DNA of 12,069 bases from Bacteroides sp. (GTDB taxonomy: Bacteria > Bacteroidota > Bacteroidia > Bacteroidales > Bacteroidaceae), in assembly GCA_030151845.1 (NCBI GenBank), contig JASLCM010000053.1, positions 1-12,069 on the forward strand, read 5' to 3'. The translations under genes were made by a program, and so were the position numbers. Positions 6,645 to 12,069 of the stretch are shown here, one piece after another. The notes under the pieces are model-generated. The model saw only the letters and a program-made list of their open reading frames with translations. It was not told where the DNA came from and did no database searches. How positions within the stretch are numbered: position 1 is the first letter of the stretch; the number at the start of each line of letters is the position of its first letter.

Positions 6645-6964
6645 TACTTAATCTCCTCCCCTGATTTTTTTGAATAACGAACTAAGGTTCCATCTGAACC
6701 TACTTTTCGACCAATGCGTGTAGCTTTGTTTGTTTTAGGGTCAATCAAATTCAAGTTTGAAACGTGAATAGATGCTTCTACTTCAACAATACCACCTTGT
6801 GGATTCTCTGCACTTGGCTTAGTGCTTTTCTTCACAAGATTCAATCCTTCTACTATAGCACGCTGCTCTTTAACTAAAACTTTTAGTACACGACCAGTTC
6901 TATTCTTATCCTTTCCGGTATTAACAATAACTGTATCGCCTTTTTTAATATGTAGTTTACTCAT
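6644..6964 (-). CDS. rplX: 50S ribosomal protein L24 (uL24)
   Basis: Assembly-initiator protein that sits at the rim of the polypeptide exit tunnel. The 106 residues fit the bacterial family. The KOW motif spans about residues 7-34 (KKGDTVIVNTGKDKNRTGRV), followed by VEGLNLVKKSTKPS (38-51), GGIVEVEASIHVSN (57-70) and TRIGRKVGSDGTLVRYSKK (82-100). It starts 18 nt after rplN without a Shine-Dalgarno sequence. Its TAA stop shares one base with the rplE start. Confidence 0.98.
   Translation of the reverse strand: MSKLHIKKGDTVIVNTGKDKNRTGRVLKVLVKEQRAIVEGLNLVKKSTKPSAENPQGGIVEVEASIHVSNLNLIDPKTNKATRIGRKVGSDGTLVRYSKKSGEEIK
6653..6661 (-). promoter_or_regulatory. Shine-Dalgarno sequence for rplE inside the end of rplX
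   Basis: The minus strand reads GGGGAGGAG at 6661-6653, within the last codons of rplX (Gly-Glu-Glu). Its GGAGG part is 10 nt from the rplE ATG and GAGGAG is 8 nt from it. The same bases therefore code for the L24 tail and probably recruit ribosomes to rplE. The match is strong compared with most leaders in this cluster. Confidence 0.65.
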
Positions 6965-6982
6965 TACTTAAGTCTTTTCAAA

Positions 6983-7348
6983 TTAAAGTACTTCAGGTGC
7001 AAGAGAGACTACTTTCATGTTCTTAGCACGAAGTTCTCTAGCTACAGGACCAAAAATACGACTTCCCCTTATCTCACCTGCACTATTTAATAATACGCAA
7101 GCATTGTCATCAAAACGTATGTAAGATCCATCAGCACGACGAATCTCTTTTTTGGTACGAACTATAAGTGCTTTAGAAACTGCACCTTTTTTTATTTCAC
7201 TCGAAGGGATTACGCTCTTAACAGAAACAACTATAACATCCCCAACAGAAGCATAGCGACGGCCTGTTCCACCTAGAACGCGAAGACACATAACCTCACG
7301 CGCTCCGCTATTATCACATACTGCGAGTCTAGATTCTACTTGTATCAT
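6983..7348 (-). CDS. rplN: 50S ribosomal protein L14 (uL14)
   Basis: Interface protein of the large subunit that forms bridges to 16S rRNA and lies next to L19; the silencing factor RsfS binds it in other bacteria. The 121 residues open with MIQVESRLAVCDNSGAREVM. The family signature region runs through GAVSKALIVRTKKEIRRADG (55-74) and FDDNACVLLN (79-88), and the end is KVVSLAPEVL. It begins 2 nt after the rpsQ stop. The beta-barrel fold is expected throughout; no residue looks unusual. Confidence 0.98.
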   Translation of the reverse strand: MIQVESRLAVCDNSGAREVMCLRVLGGTGRRYASVGDVIVVSVKSVIPSSEIKKGAVSKALIVRTKKEIRRADGSYIRFDDNACVLLNSAGEIRGSRIFGPVARELRAKNMKVVSLAPEVL

Positions 7349-7350
7349 AA

Positions 7351-7620
7351 TTACTTAGCTCTTTCTATTATTTCTACTAATCTCCATCTCTTAGTTTTAC
7401 TCAAAGGACGAGTTTCCATAATGCGAACTGTATCACCTATATTGCATTCGTTCTTTTCGTCATGAGCATAGTACTTCTTCGTTTTACTAACGAATTTTCC
7501 ATACATAGGGTGTTTTTCTTTAAATTTAGCAGCAACAGTGATAGACTTCTCCATTCTATTGCTTACTACAACACCTGTTCTTTCTTTTCTTAAATTTCTT
7601 GCTTCCATCAAGCCTATCAT
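7351..7620 (-). CDS. rpsQ: 30S ribosomal protein S17 (uS17)
   Basis: Primary 16S rRNA-binding protein of the 5' domain with an OB fold. The longest reading is 89 residues and overlaps the rpmC stop by 4 nt (ATGA), which favours coupling. A second ATG at 7608-7606 would give an 85-residue protein starting MEARNLRKERTGVV, a common start for Bacteroidales S17, so the true start is uncertain. The signature GDTVRIMETRPLSKTKRWRL (62-81 in the long form) is complete. The stop is TAA, 2 nt before rplN. Confidence 0.96.
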   Translation of the reverse strand: MIGLMEARNLRKERTGVVVSNRMEKSITVAAKFKEKHPMYGKFVSKTKKYYAHDEKNECNIGDTVRIMETRPLSKTKRWRLVEIIERAK

Positions 7621-7814
7621 TTATTAGTTAGTTCTCTTTGGCGTAGATCTGTTTTCATACGCGCAATTGTACGGCGTAGTTGTTTGATCTGTGCAGGATT
7701 TTCTAAAGGAGAAATTGAATGATTCATAATCATTTGGCTTAAGCTTACCTCCTCTGCTGCAATTCTCTCTACTAGATCAGTAGTAGACATCTCTTTAATT
7801 TCTGCAATATTCAT
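7617..7814 (-). CDS. rpmC: 50S ribosomal protein L29 (uL29)
   Basis: Small helical protein at the tunnel exit, beside L23, where nascent-chain factors dock. The 65 residues form an antiparallel helical hairpin. The N-terminus reads MNIAEIKEMSTTDLVERIAA and the diagnostic second helix is NPAQIKQLRRTIARMKTDLR (39-58). It starts 12 nt after rplP with an AT-rich leader. Its TGA stop is embedded in the ATGA overlap with rpsQ. Confidence 0.97.
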   Translation of the reverse strand: MNIAEIKEMSTTDLVERIAAEEVSLSQMIMNHSISPLENPAQIKQLRRTIARMKTDLRQRELTNK

Positions 7815-7826
7815 AACTTACGCAAT

Positions 7827-8252
7827 TTAATTTTGACCATCATAGTCACGTCTTACAACAAATTTTGTTGTAACAGGTAACTTTTGAGCAGCTAAGCGCA
7901 AAGCTTCTTTAGCTACTGCATATGGCACTCCTTCAACTTCAATGATTATTCTACCTGGTGTGATAGGGGCAACAAAACCCTCTGGTGAACCTTTACCCTT
8001 ACCCATACGAACCTCTGCAGGTTTCTTTGTAATAGGTTTGTCTGGGAATATTCTAATCCAGATTTGTCCTTGACGTTGCATATATCTTGTAACAGCAATA
8101 CGTGCTGCTTCTATTTGCCTACCAGTAATCCACTTACTTTGCAAAGCTTTAATTCCAAAAGAACCAAAAGCAAGTTGGTTGCCTCTTTGGGCATTACCTT
8201 TCATTCGCCCCTTTTGTTGTCTTCTGAATTTTGTCTTTTTCGGTTGTAACAT
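7827..8252 (-). CDS. rplP: 50S ribosomal protein L16 (uL16)
   Basis: Organises the A-site region of the large subunit next to 5S rRNA and helix 38. The 141 residues open MLQPKKTKFRRQQKGR. The conserved WIRIFPDKPITKKPAEVRMG (65-84) and GKGSPEGFVAPITPGRI (86-102) are intact. Arg82 is equivalent to the arginine hydroxylated in E. coli L16 (Arg81); whether it is modified here is unknown. The gene starts 23 nt after rpsC; TTTTAGGAAACT precedes the ATG, giving at best a weak and too close ribosome site. Confidence 0.98.
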   Translation of the reverse strand: MLQPKKTKFRRQQKGRMKGNAQRGNQLAFGSFGIKALQSKWITGRQIEAARIAVTRYMQRQGQIWIRIFPDKPITKKPAEVRMGKGKGSPEGFVAPITPGRIIIEVEGVPYAVAKEALRLAAQKLPVTTKFVVRRDYDGQN

Positions 8253-8275
8253 AGTTTCCTAAAATTCAAATTCGA

Positions 8276-8983
8276 TTAGCGATTATTTTTTCTTCTTTTG
8301 AAGTTTCTTCCTCCGCGGTTATCTTTAGTTTGAGTAAAGTTTGGAGATAGATCTTTCTTACCATATACCTCACCACGACAAATCCAAACTTTAATACCAA
8401 TTAAACCTACTTTTGTTAAAGCTTCTGCATGACAGTAGTCAATATCAGCTCTAAAAGTATGCAAAGGCGTACGACCTTCTTTATACATTTCAGAACGAGC
8501 CATTTCTGCTCCGTTTAAACGTCCTGAAATCTGAACTTTGATACCTTCTGCTCCCATTCTCATGGTGTTGGCAATAGCCATTTTAATGGCTCTTCTATAA
8601 GATATCTTTCCCTCTACTTGACGTGCTATATTGTTAGCAACAATTACAGCATCAAGTTCTGGTCTCTTAACTTCAAAAATATTTATTTGAATATCTTTGT
8701 TAGTTAAGGATTTCAACTCTTCTTTCAACTTATCAACTTCTTGACCACCTTTACCAATAATAATACCAGGACGAGATGTGCAGATTGTGATAGTAACAAG
8801 TTTAAGTGTACGTTCTATGATAACTCTAGAGACACTAGCTTTGGCAAGTCTTGCACTTAAATACTTACGAATTTTATTATCTTCTAATAAATTGTCAGTA
8901 TAGTCTTTTCCGCCGTACCAGTTAGAGTCCCAACCACGAATTATACCTAATCGATTACTTATTGGATTAACTTTTTGTCCCAT
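8276..8983 (-). CDS. rpsC: 30S ribosomal protein S3 (uS3)
   Basis: Lines the mRNA entry tunnel of the small-subunit head with S4 and S5. The 235 residues begin MGQKVNPISNRLGIIRGWDS. The type II KH domain is centred on TSRPGIIIGKGGQEVDKL (69-86), with the GKGG loop intact. The C-terminal domain carries KISYRRAIKMAIANTMRMGA (126-145) and QISGRLNGAEMARSE (151-165). The tail after about 207 is basic and rich in Arg, Lys and Asn. It starts 5 nt after rplV. Confidence 0.98.
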   Translation of the reverse strand: MGQKVNPISNRLGIIRGWDSNWYGGKDYTDNLLEDNKIRKYLSARLAKASVSRVIIERTLKLVTITICTSRPGIIIGKGGQEVDKLKEELKSLTNKDIQINIFEVKRPELDAVIVANNIARQVEGKISYRRAIKMAIANTMRMGAEGIKVQISGRLNGAEMARSEMYKEGRTPLHTFRADIDYCHAEALTKVGLIGIKVWICRGEVYGKKDLSPNFTQTKDNRGGRNFKRRKNNR

Positions 8984-8988
8984 CTATC

Positions 8989-9399
8989 TTAATTTTGTTC
9001 TTGGTTATTATTGATAGAATCAACGAAAAGCGTTACGTGATTCGAACGCTTACGAATTCTATATCCTCTCCCCTGTGGTGCTGGTCTTAGTCTCTTTAAC
9101 ATAGAACCACCATCAACAAACACTTTAGATACGTAAAGTTCACCAGCTTCTGCCTTACGATCATTCTTAACTTCCCAGTTAGCTATCGCAGAACGAAGAA
9201 GTTTTTCAAGTCTCGCAGCGGCTTCTTTTGATGAAAAGCGTAAAACACCAAGTGCTTTATTCACCTCCATACCACGTATCATATCTGCAACATAGCGCAT
9301 TTTACGAGGAGAAGTAGGAACATTTTGCAACTTGGCAAAATACATAGTCTTTTGGGCTTCTTTTCTCTTTTCAGCCGATATATTTTTTCTTGCTCCCAT
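8989..9399 (-). CDS. rplV: 50S ribosomal protein L22 (uL22)
   Basis: Early-assembly protein whose long beta hairpin lines the nascent-peptide tunnel next to L4; macrolide resistance can map there. At 136 residues it exceeds the 110 of E. coli because of about 20 extra N-terminal residues (MGARKNISAEKRKEAQKTMY) and a short Asn/Gln-rich tail, an extension typical of Bacteroidales. The core includes NVPTSPRKMRYVADMIRG (26-43) and the hairpin region MLKRLRPAPQGRGYRIRKRS (100-119). A later Met19 would give an E. coli-like start, but family knowledge favours the longer form. It is preceded by a 40-nt gap. Confidence 0.97.
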   Translation of the reverse strand: MGARKNISAEKRKEAQKTMYFAKLQNVPTSPRKMRYVADMIRGMEVNKALGVLRFSSKEAAARLEKLLRSAIANWEVKNDRKAEAGELYVSKVFVDGGSMLKRLRPAPQGRGYRIRKRSNHVTLFVDSINNNQEQN

Positions 9400-9439
9400 T
9401 ATTTAATTTACTTTATTATTTCGTACGATAAGACCCTAT

Positions 9440-9709
9440 TTAGATTTTTCTGTTTCCTGAGTGGCCTTTGAAAGTACGAGTTGCAGCGAATTCGCCCAAC
9501 TTGTGACCTACCATATTCTCAGTTACGTAAACAGGGATAAATTTATTTCCATTGTGAACCGCAATAGTATGCCCGACAAAGTCAGGTGATATCATTGAAG
9601 CTCTGGCCCAAGTTTTAATCACGCTCTTCTTGCCTGATTCATTCATAGCAAGAACTTTGTTTTCAAGCTTCACATTGATGTATGGACCTTTTTTTAATGA
9701 ACGACTCAT
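9440..9709 (-). CDS. rpsS: 30S ribosomal protein S19 (uS19)
   Basis: Small-subunit head protein paired with S13 that contacts the large subunit. The 89 residues open MSRSLKKGPYINVKLENKVL. The signature region follows: WARASMISPDFVGHTIAVHN (34-53), then FIPVYVTENMVGHKLGEFAA (57-76) and TRTFKGHSGNRKI. It starts 20 nt after rplB, ends TAA, and is followed by a 40-nt gap in which I see no clear signal. Confidence 0.98.
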   Translation of the reverse strand: MSRSLKKGPYINVKLENKVLAMNESGKKSVIKTWARASMISPDFVGHTIAVHNGNKFIPVYVTENMVGHKLGEFAATRTFKGHSGNRKI

Positions 9710-9729
9710 AGTTTATTCAATTAATCAGA

Positions 9730-10554
9730 TTACTTTGTTCTTCTTTCAATAATATACTTAGATGAATGCTTCTTAGGAGCTCTTGTAATAAGTCCCTTAG
9801 CATATAATCCCTTACGAGATCTTGGGTGTCCTCCAGAAGCACGTCCTTCACCACCACCCATTGGGTGATCCACTGGGTTCATCGCTACACCACGAGTACG
9901 TGGTCTACGCCCCATCCATCTTGAACGTCCTGCTTTACCCGATCTCTCCAAAGCATGATCTGAGTTACCAACACTACCAACTGTAGCTTTACATGAGCTT
10001 AAGATCTGTCTAACCTCACCAGAAGGCAATTTAATCACACTATACTTACCCTCTCTAGAGGTTAGCTGTGCATAATTACCTGCCGATCTTGCAAGAACAG
10101 CTCCTTGTCCTGGTCTTAATTCAATATTATGAATTACAGTACCTACAGGAATGTTTGAAAGAGGTAAAGCATTACCAATCTCAGGCAACGCCTCTTTACC
10201 AGACATAACTGTTGCACCAACTTCTAAACCGTCAGGCGCAATGATATATCTTTTCTCTCCGTCTACATAATAAAGTAAAGCAATGCGAGCAGATCTATTT
10301 GGATCGTACTCAATTGTCTTCACAACTGCTGGAACACCATCCTTATTTCTCTTGAAGTCTACAATTCTGATCAACTTCTTGTGGCCACCACCTAGGTAAC
10401 GCATTGTCATGCGACCTTTGTTGTTACGACCACCAGATGTTTTCTTACGGAAAACAAGAGATTTCTCTGGTACTTGCGCAGTTATATTTTCAAAAGTACC
10501 AATAATTTTATGTCTTTGCCCCGGTGTTGTGGGTTTTAATTTACGTACAGCCAT
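9730..10554 (-). CDS. rplB: 50S ribosomal protein L2 (uL2)
   Basis: One of the largest and most conserved ribosomal proteins, needed for subunit joining and near the peptidyl-transferase centre. The 274 residues contain an OB-fold followed by an SH3-like domain. Landmarks are MAVRKLKPTTPGQRHK, RNNKGRMTMRYLGGGHKKLI (43-62) and the C-terminal NPVDHPMGGGEGRASGGHPR (226-245). His230 corresponds to E. coli His229, which is important for activity. It begins 5 nt after the rplW stop with an A/T leader. Confidence 0.99.
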   Translation of the reverse strand: MAVRKLKPTTPGQRHKIIGTFENITAQVPEKSLVFRKKTSGGRNNKGRMTMRYLGGGHKKLIRIVDFKRNKDGVPAVVKTIEYDPNRSARIALLYYVDGEKRYIIAPDGLEVGATVMSGKEALPEIGNALPLSNIPVGTVIHNIELRPGQGAVLARSAGNYAQLTSREGKYSVIKLPSGEVRQILSSCKATVGSVGNSDHALERSGKAGRSRWMGRRPRTRGVAMNPVDHPMGGGEGRASGGHPRSRKGLYAKGLITRAPKKHSSKYIIERRTK

Positions 10555-10559
10555 TTTAA

Positions 10560-10850
10560 TTAAATATTGCTATAAAAATCAATAGTATCTCCTTCTTTCA
10601 ATGTAACGATGGCTTTTTTATAAGCACTTGTTCTTCCATTGATTATACCAGTTTTGGTATAACGACTCTTATTCTTACCTGAGTATCTTATGGTGTTTAC
10701 ATCTAGAACAGTCACATTGTAAAGGCTTTCAACTTCTTTTTTAATCTCTAGCTTGTTAGCCTCTGGACGAACGATAAAACCGAAACGATTCATATCGTCG
10801 GTCATCATTGTCATCTTCTCTGTAACGAGTGGTTTAATTATTATTCCCAT
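10560..10850 (-). CDS. rplW: 50S ribosomal protein L23 (uL23)
   Basis: Docking protein at the tunnel exit for trigger factor and the signal recognition particle. The 96 residues open MGIIIKPLVTEKMTMMTDDM, with the conserved PLVTEKMT near the start. The fold continues through FGFIVRPEANKLEIKKEVES (23-42) and LYNVTVLDVNTIRYSGK (43-59), and the lysine-rich SAYKKAIVTLKEGDTIDFY (75-93) closes it. It lies between rplD (21-nt gap) and rplB (5-nt gap), the standard S10 order. Confidence 0.97.
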   Translation of the reverse strand: MGIIIKPLVTEKMTMMTDDMNRFGFIVRPEANKLEIKKEVESLYNVTVLDVNTIRYSGKNKSRYTKTGIINGRTSAYKKAIVTLKEGDTIDFYSNI

Positions 10851-10871
10851 TTTCTAGCTTTCTGTTTTAAA

Positions 10872-11495
10872 TTATAAAGCATTATTGATTGCAGAAAGAG
10901 AACTCTCTGTAACCAACAACACACCTGCTTCCAATACTACATAAGTATTTAATCCAGACAAAGTCTGAACATTAGCATTTTCAATATTGCGAGCCGACAA
11001 ATATACGTTTTTATTTGCTTCTGACAAAATCATAAGTAGCTTTTTATCAGATACTTTAAGATTGTTCATGATTGCAACAAACTCTTTTGTCTTTGGTGTG
11101 TCTAAGCTGAAATCTTCAACAACAATAATTGCGTTGTCCTTTGCTTTGTAAGAAAGAGCAGATTTTCTAGCTAAATTCTTAACTTTCTTGTTTAGTTTGA
11201 AGTAGTAATCTCTAGGTTGTGGACCAAAAGCACGGCCACCACCCACTAGCAATGGAGACTTAACGTCACCTCTACGAGCAGCACCACTACCTTTTTGACG
11301 CCCTAGTTTCTTTCCTGAACCTTGAACTTCACTTCTTCCTTTTGTTTTATGAGTACCCTGACGCTTATTAGCCATGAACTGTTTCACATCTAAATAAATA
11401 GCGTGGTCGTTCGGCTCAATTCCGAAGATAGATTCATTTAACGTAACCTTTCTTCCAGTGTCCTCACCTTTAATATTATATACGTTAACTTCCAT
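10872..11495 (-). CDS. rplD: 50S ribosomal protein L4 (uL4)
   Basis: Assembly protein whose extended loop reaches the exit tunnel; in E. coli it also represses the S10 operon. The 207 residues start MEVNVYNIKGEDTGRKVTLN. The tunnel loop is visible as NKRQGTHKTKGRSEVQGSGK (43-62), then KLGRQKGSGAARRGD (63-77) and GGGRAFGPQPRDY (85-97). The globular C-terminal part contains SALSYKAKDNAIIVVEDF. The ATG overlaps the rplC stop by one base (TAATG). Any L4-dependent leader control would lie upstream, outside the window. Confidence 0.98.
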   Translation of the reverse strand: MEVNVYNIKGEDTGRKVTLNESIFGIEPNDHAIYLDVKQFMANKRQGTHKTKGRSEVQGSGKKLGRQKGSGAARRGDVKSPLLVGGGRAFGPQPRDYYFKLNKKVKNLARKSALSYKAKDNAIIVVEDFSLDTPKTKEFVAIMNNLKVSDKKLLMILSEANKNVYLSARNIENANVQTLSGLNTYVVLEAGVLLVTESSLSAINNAL

Positions 11496-12069
11496 TATTT
11501 CTCAATTAATACGATTGAACCTTTGCAACCTGGGATAGATCCTTTAACAAGTAAAAGATTGTGTTCCGCGATTACCTTTAATACTTGGAGATTCTGAACA
11601 GTTACTCTATCTCCACCCATTTGTCCACCCATTCGCATTCCTTTGAACACTTTTGCTGGGTATGAACAAGCACCGATAGCTCCTGGCTTCCTTGCTCTGT
11701 TATGTTGTCCGTGAGTAGACTCACCAACACCACCAAAACCGTGTCTTTTCACAACACCTTGGAAACCTTTACCTTTTGAGGTACCTACAACATCTACGTA
11801 CACAGTATCTGCGAACAAATCAACAGAAACAGTATCACCTAGGTTTAATTCACCTTCAAACTCTTTGAACTCGGCCAAGTGTCTCTTTGGTGTTACCCCT
11901 GCTCTTTTAAAGTGACCTTGCAATGGTTTAGATGTATGTTTGTCTTTTTGGTCTAAGAAACCAAGCTGAACAGACTCATATCCGTCATTGTCAATAGTCT
12001 TTACTTGAGTAACAACACAAGGACCTGCTTCGATAACAGTGCATGGTACATTTTTACCCTCGGCACTGA
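11495..12069 (-). CDS. rplC: 50S ribosomal protein L3 (uL3), partial, 5' end outside window
   Basis: Early-assembly large-subunit protein reaching towards the peptidyl-transferase centre. The open frame runs to the window edge, giving 190 residues from SAEGKNVPCTVIEAG; about 15 N-terminal residues are missing compared with the usual length of about 205. The signature GTSKGKGFQGVVKRHGFGG and the loop RMGGQMGGDRVTVQNL are visible. Its central Gln aligns with the one methylated in E. coli. An internal TTG codon at 11923 can be mistaken for a start, but conserved L3 sequence continues upstream of it. The stop overlaps rplD by one base. Confidence 0.97.
   Translation of the reverse strand, partial: SAEGKNVPCTVIEAGPCVVTQVKTIDNDGYESVQLGFLDQKDKHTSKPLQGHFKRAGVTPKRHLAEFKEFEGELNLGDTVSVDLFADTVYVDVVGTSKGKGFQGVVKRHGFGGVGESTHGQHNRARKPGAIGACSYPAKVFKGMRMGGQMGGDRVTVQNLQVLKVIAEHNLLLVKGSIPGCKGSIVLIEK

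Noticed and set aside
8064..8249. 61-codon open frame on the plus strand
   Set aside because: Entirely antisense to rplP.
9421..9428. 8-bp palindrome TCGTACGA in the rpsS-rplV gap
   Set aside because: About 47 perfect 8-bp palindromes are expected by chance in a window of this size; it has no repeat copy noticed and no context suggesting an operator.
11921..11923. Apparent rplC start at a TTG codon
   Set aside because: The frame stays open upstream to the window edge and encodes conserved L3 sequence, so this is an internal leucine codon.
1..12069. Intrinsic terminators, CRISPR, tRNA, insertion sequences or foreign islands
   Set aside because: Looked for and not seen. Gaps are at most 49 nt, all genes are codirectional housekeeping genes, and no GC-rich stem followed by a T-run was found by eye.

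Overview
The window is a continuous stretch of the S10-spc-alpha ribosomal protein cluster. All genes are on the minus strand, so transcription runs from base 12069 towards base 1. The proteins resemble those of Bacteroidota, most likely Bacteroidales. Support for this comes from a 136-residue L22 with a Bacteroides-style N-terminal extension, an 89-residue S14 and an L36 that lack their zinc cysteines, AT-rich sequence, A/T-rich leaders mostly without Shine-Dalgarno sequences, and the order secY-map-infA-rpmJ-rpsM-rpsK. The species cannot be named from this.

Layout in transcription order. S10 part: rplC (5' end outside the window), rplD, rplW, rplB, rpsS, rplV, rpsC, rplP, rpmC, rpsQ. Spc part: rplN, rplX, rplE, rpsN, rpsH, rplF, rplR, rpsE, rpmD, rplO, secY. 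Map/alpha part: map, infA, rpmJ, rpsM, rpsK (3' end outside the window). That is 26 genes, 24 of them complete. Three are easily missed: rpmD (58 aa), rpmJ (38 aa) and the partial rpsK.

No gap exceeds 49 bases. Three pairs overlap: rplC/rplD by 1 nt, rplX/rplE by 1 nt and rpmC/rpsQ by 4 nt. No intrinsic terminator was seen. The cluster is therefore probably read as one or a few long transcripts that coordinate ribosomal proteins with the SecY translocon channel, methionine aminopeptidase (which trims nascent chains) and initiation factor IF-1.

The region is conserved housekeeping DNA. I found no mobile element, CRISPR array, RNA gene, foreign insertion or undescribed system. The points worth a second look are modest: strong Shine-Dalgarno sequences before rplF and rplE in a lineage that rarely uses them, a small hairpin before rpsH, and a promoter-like box before rpsM.
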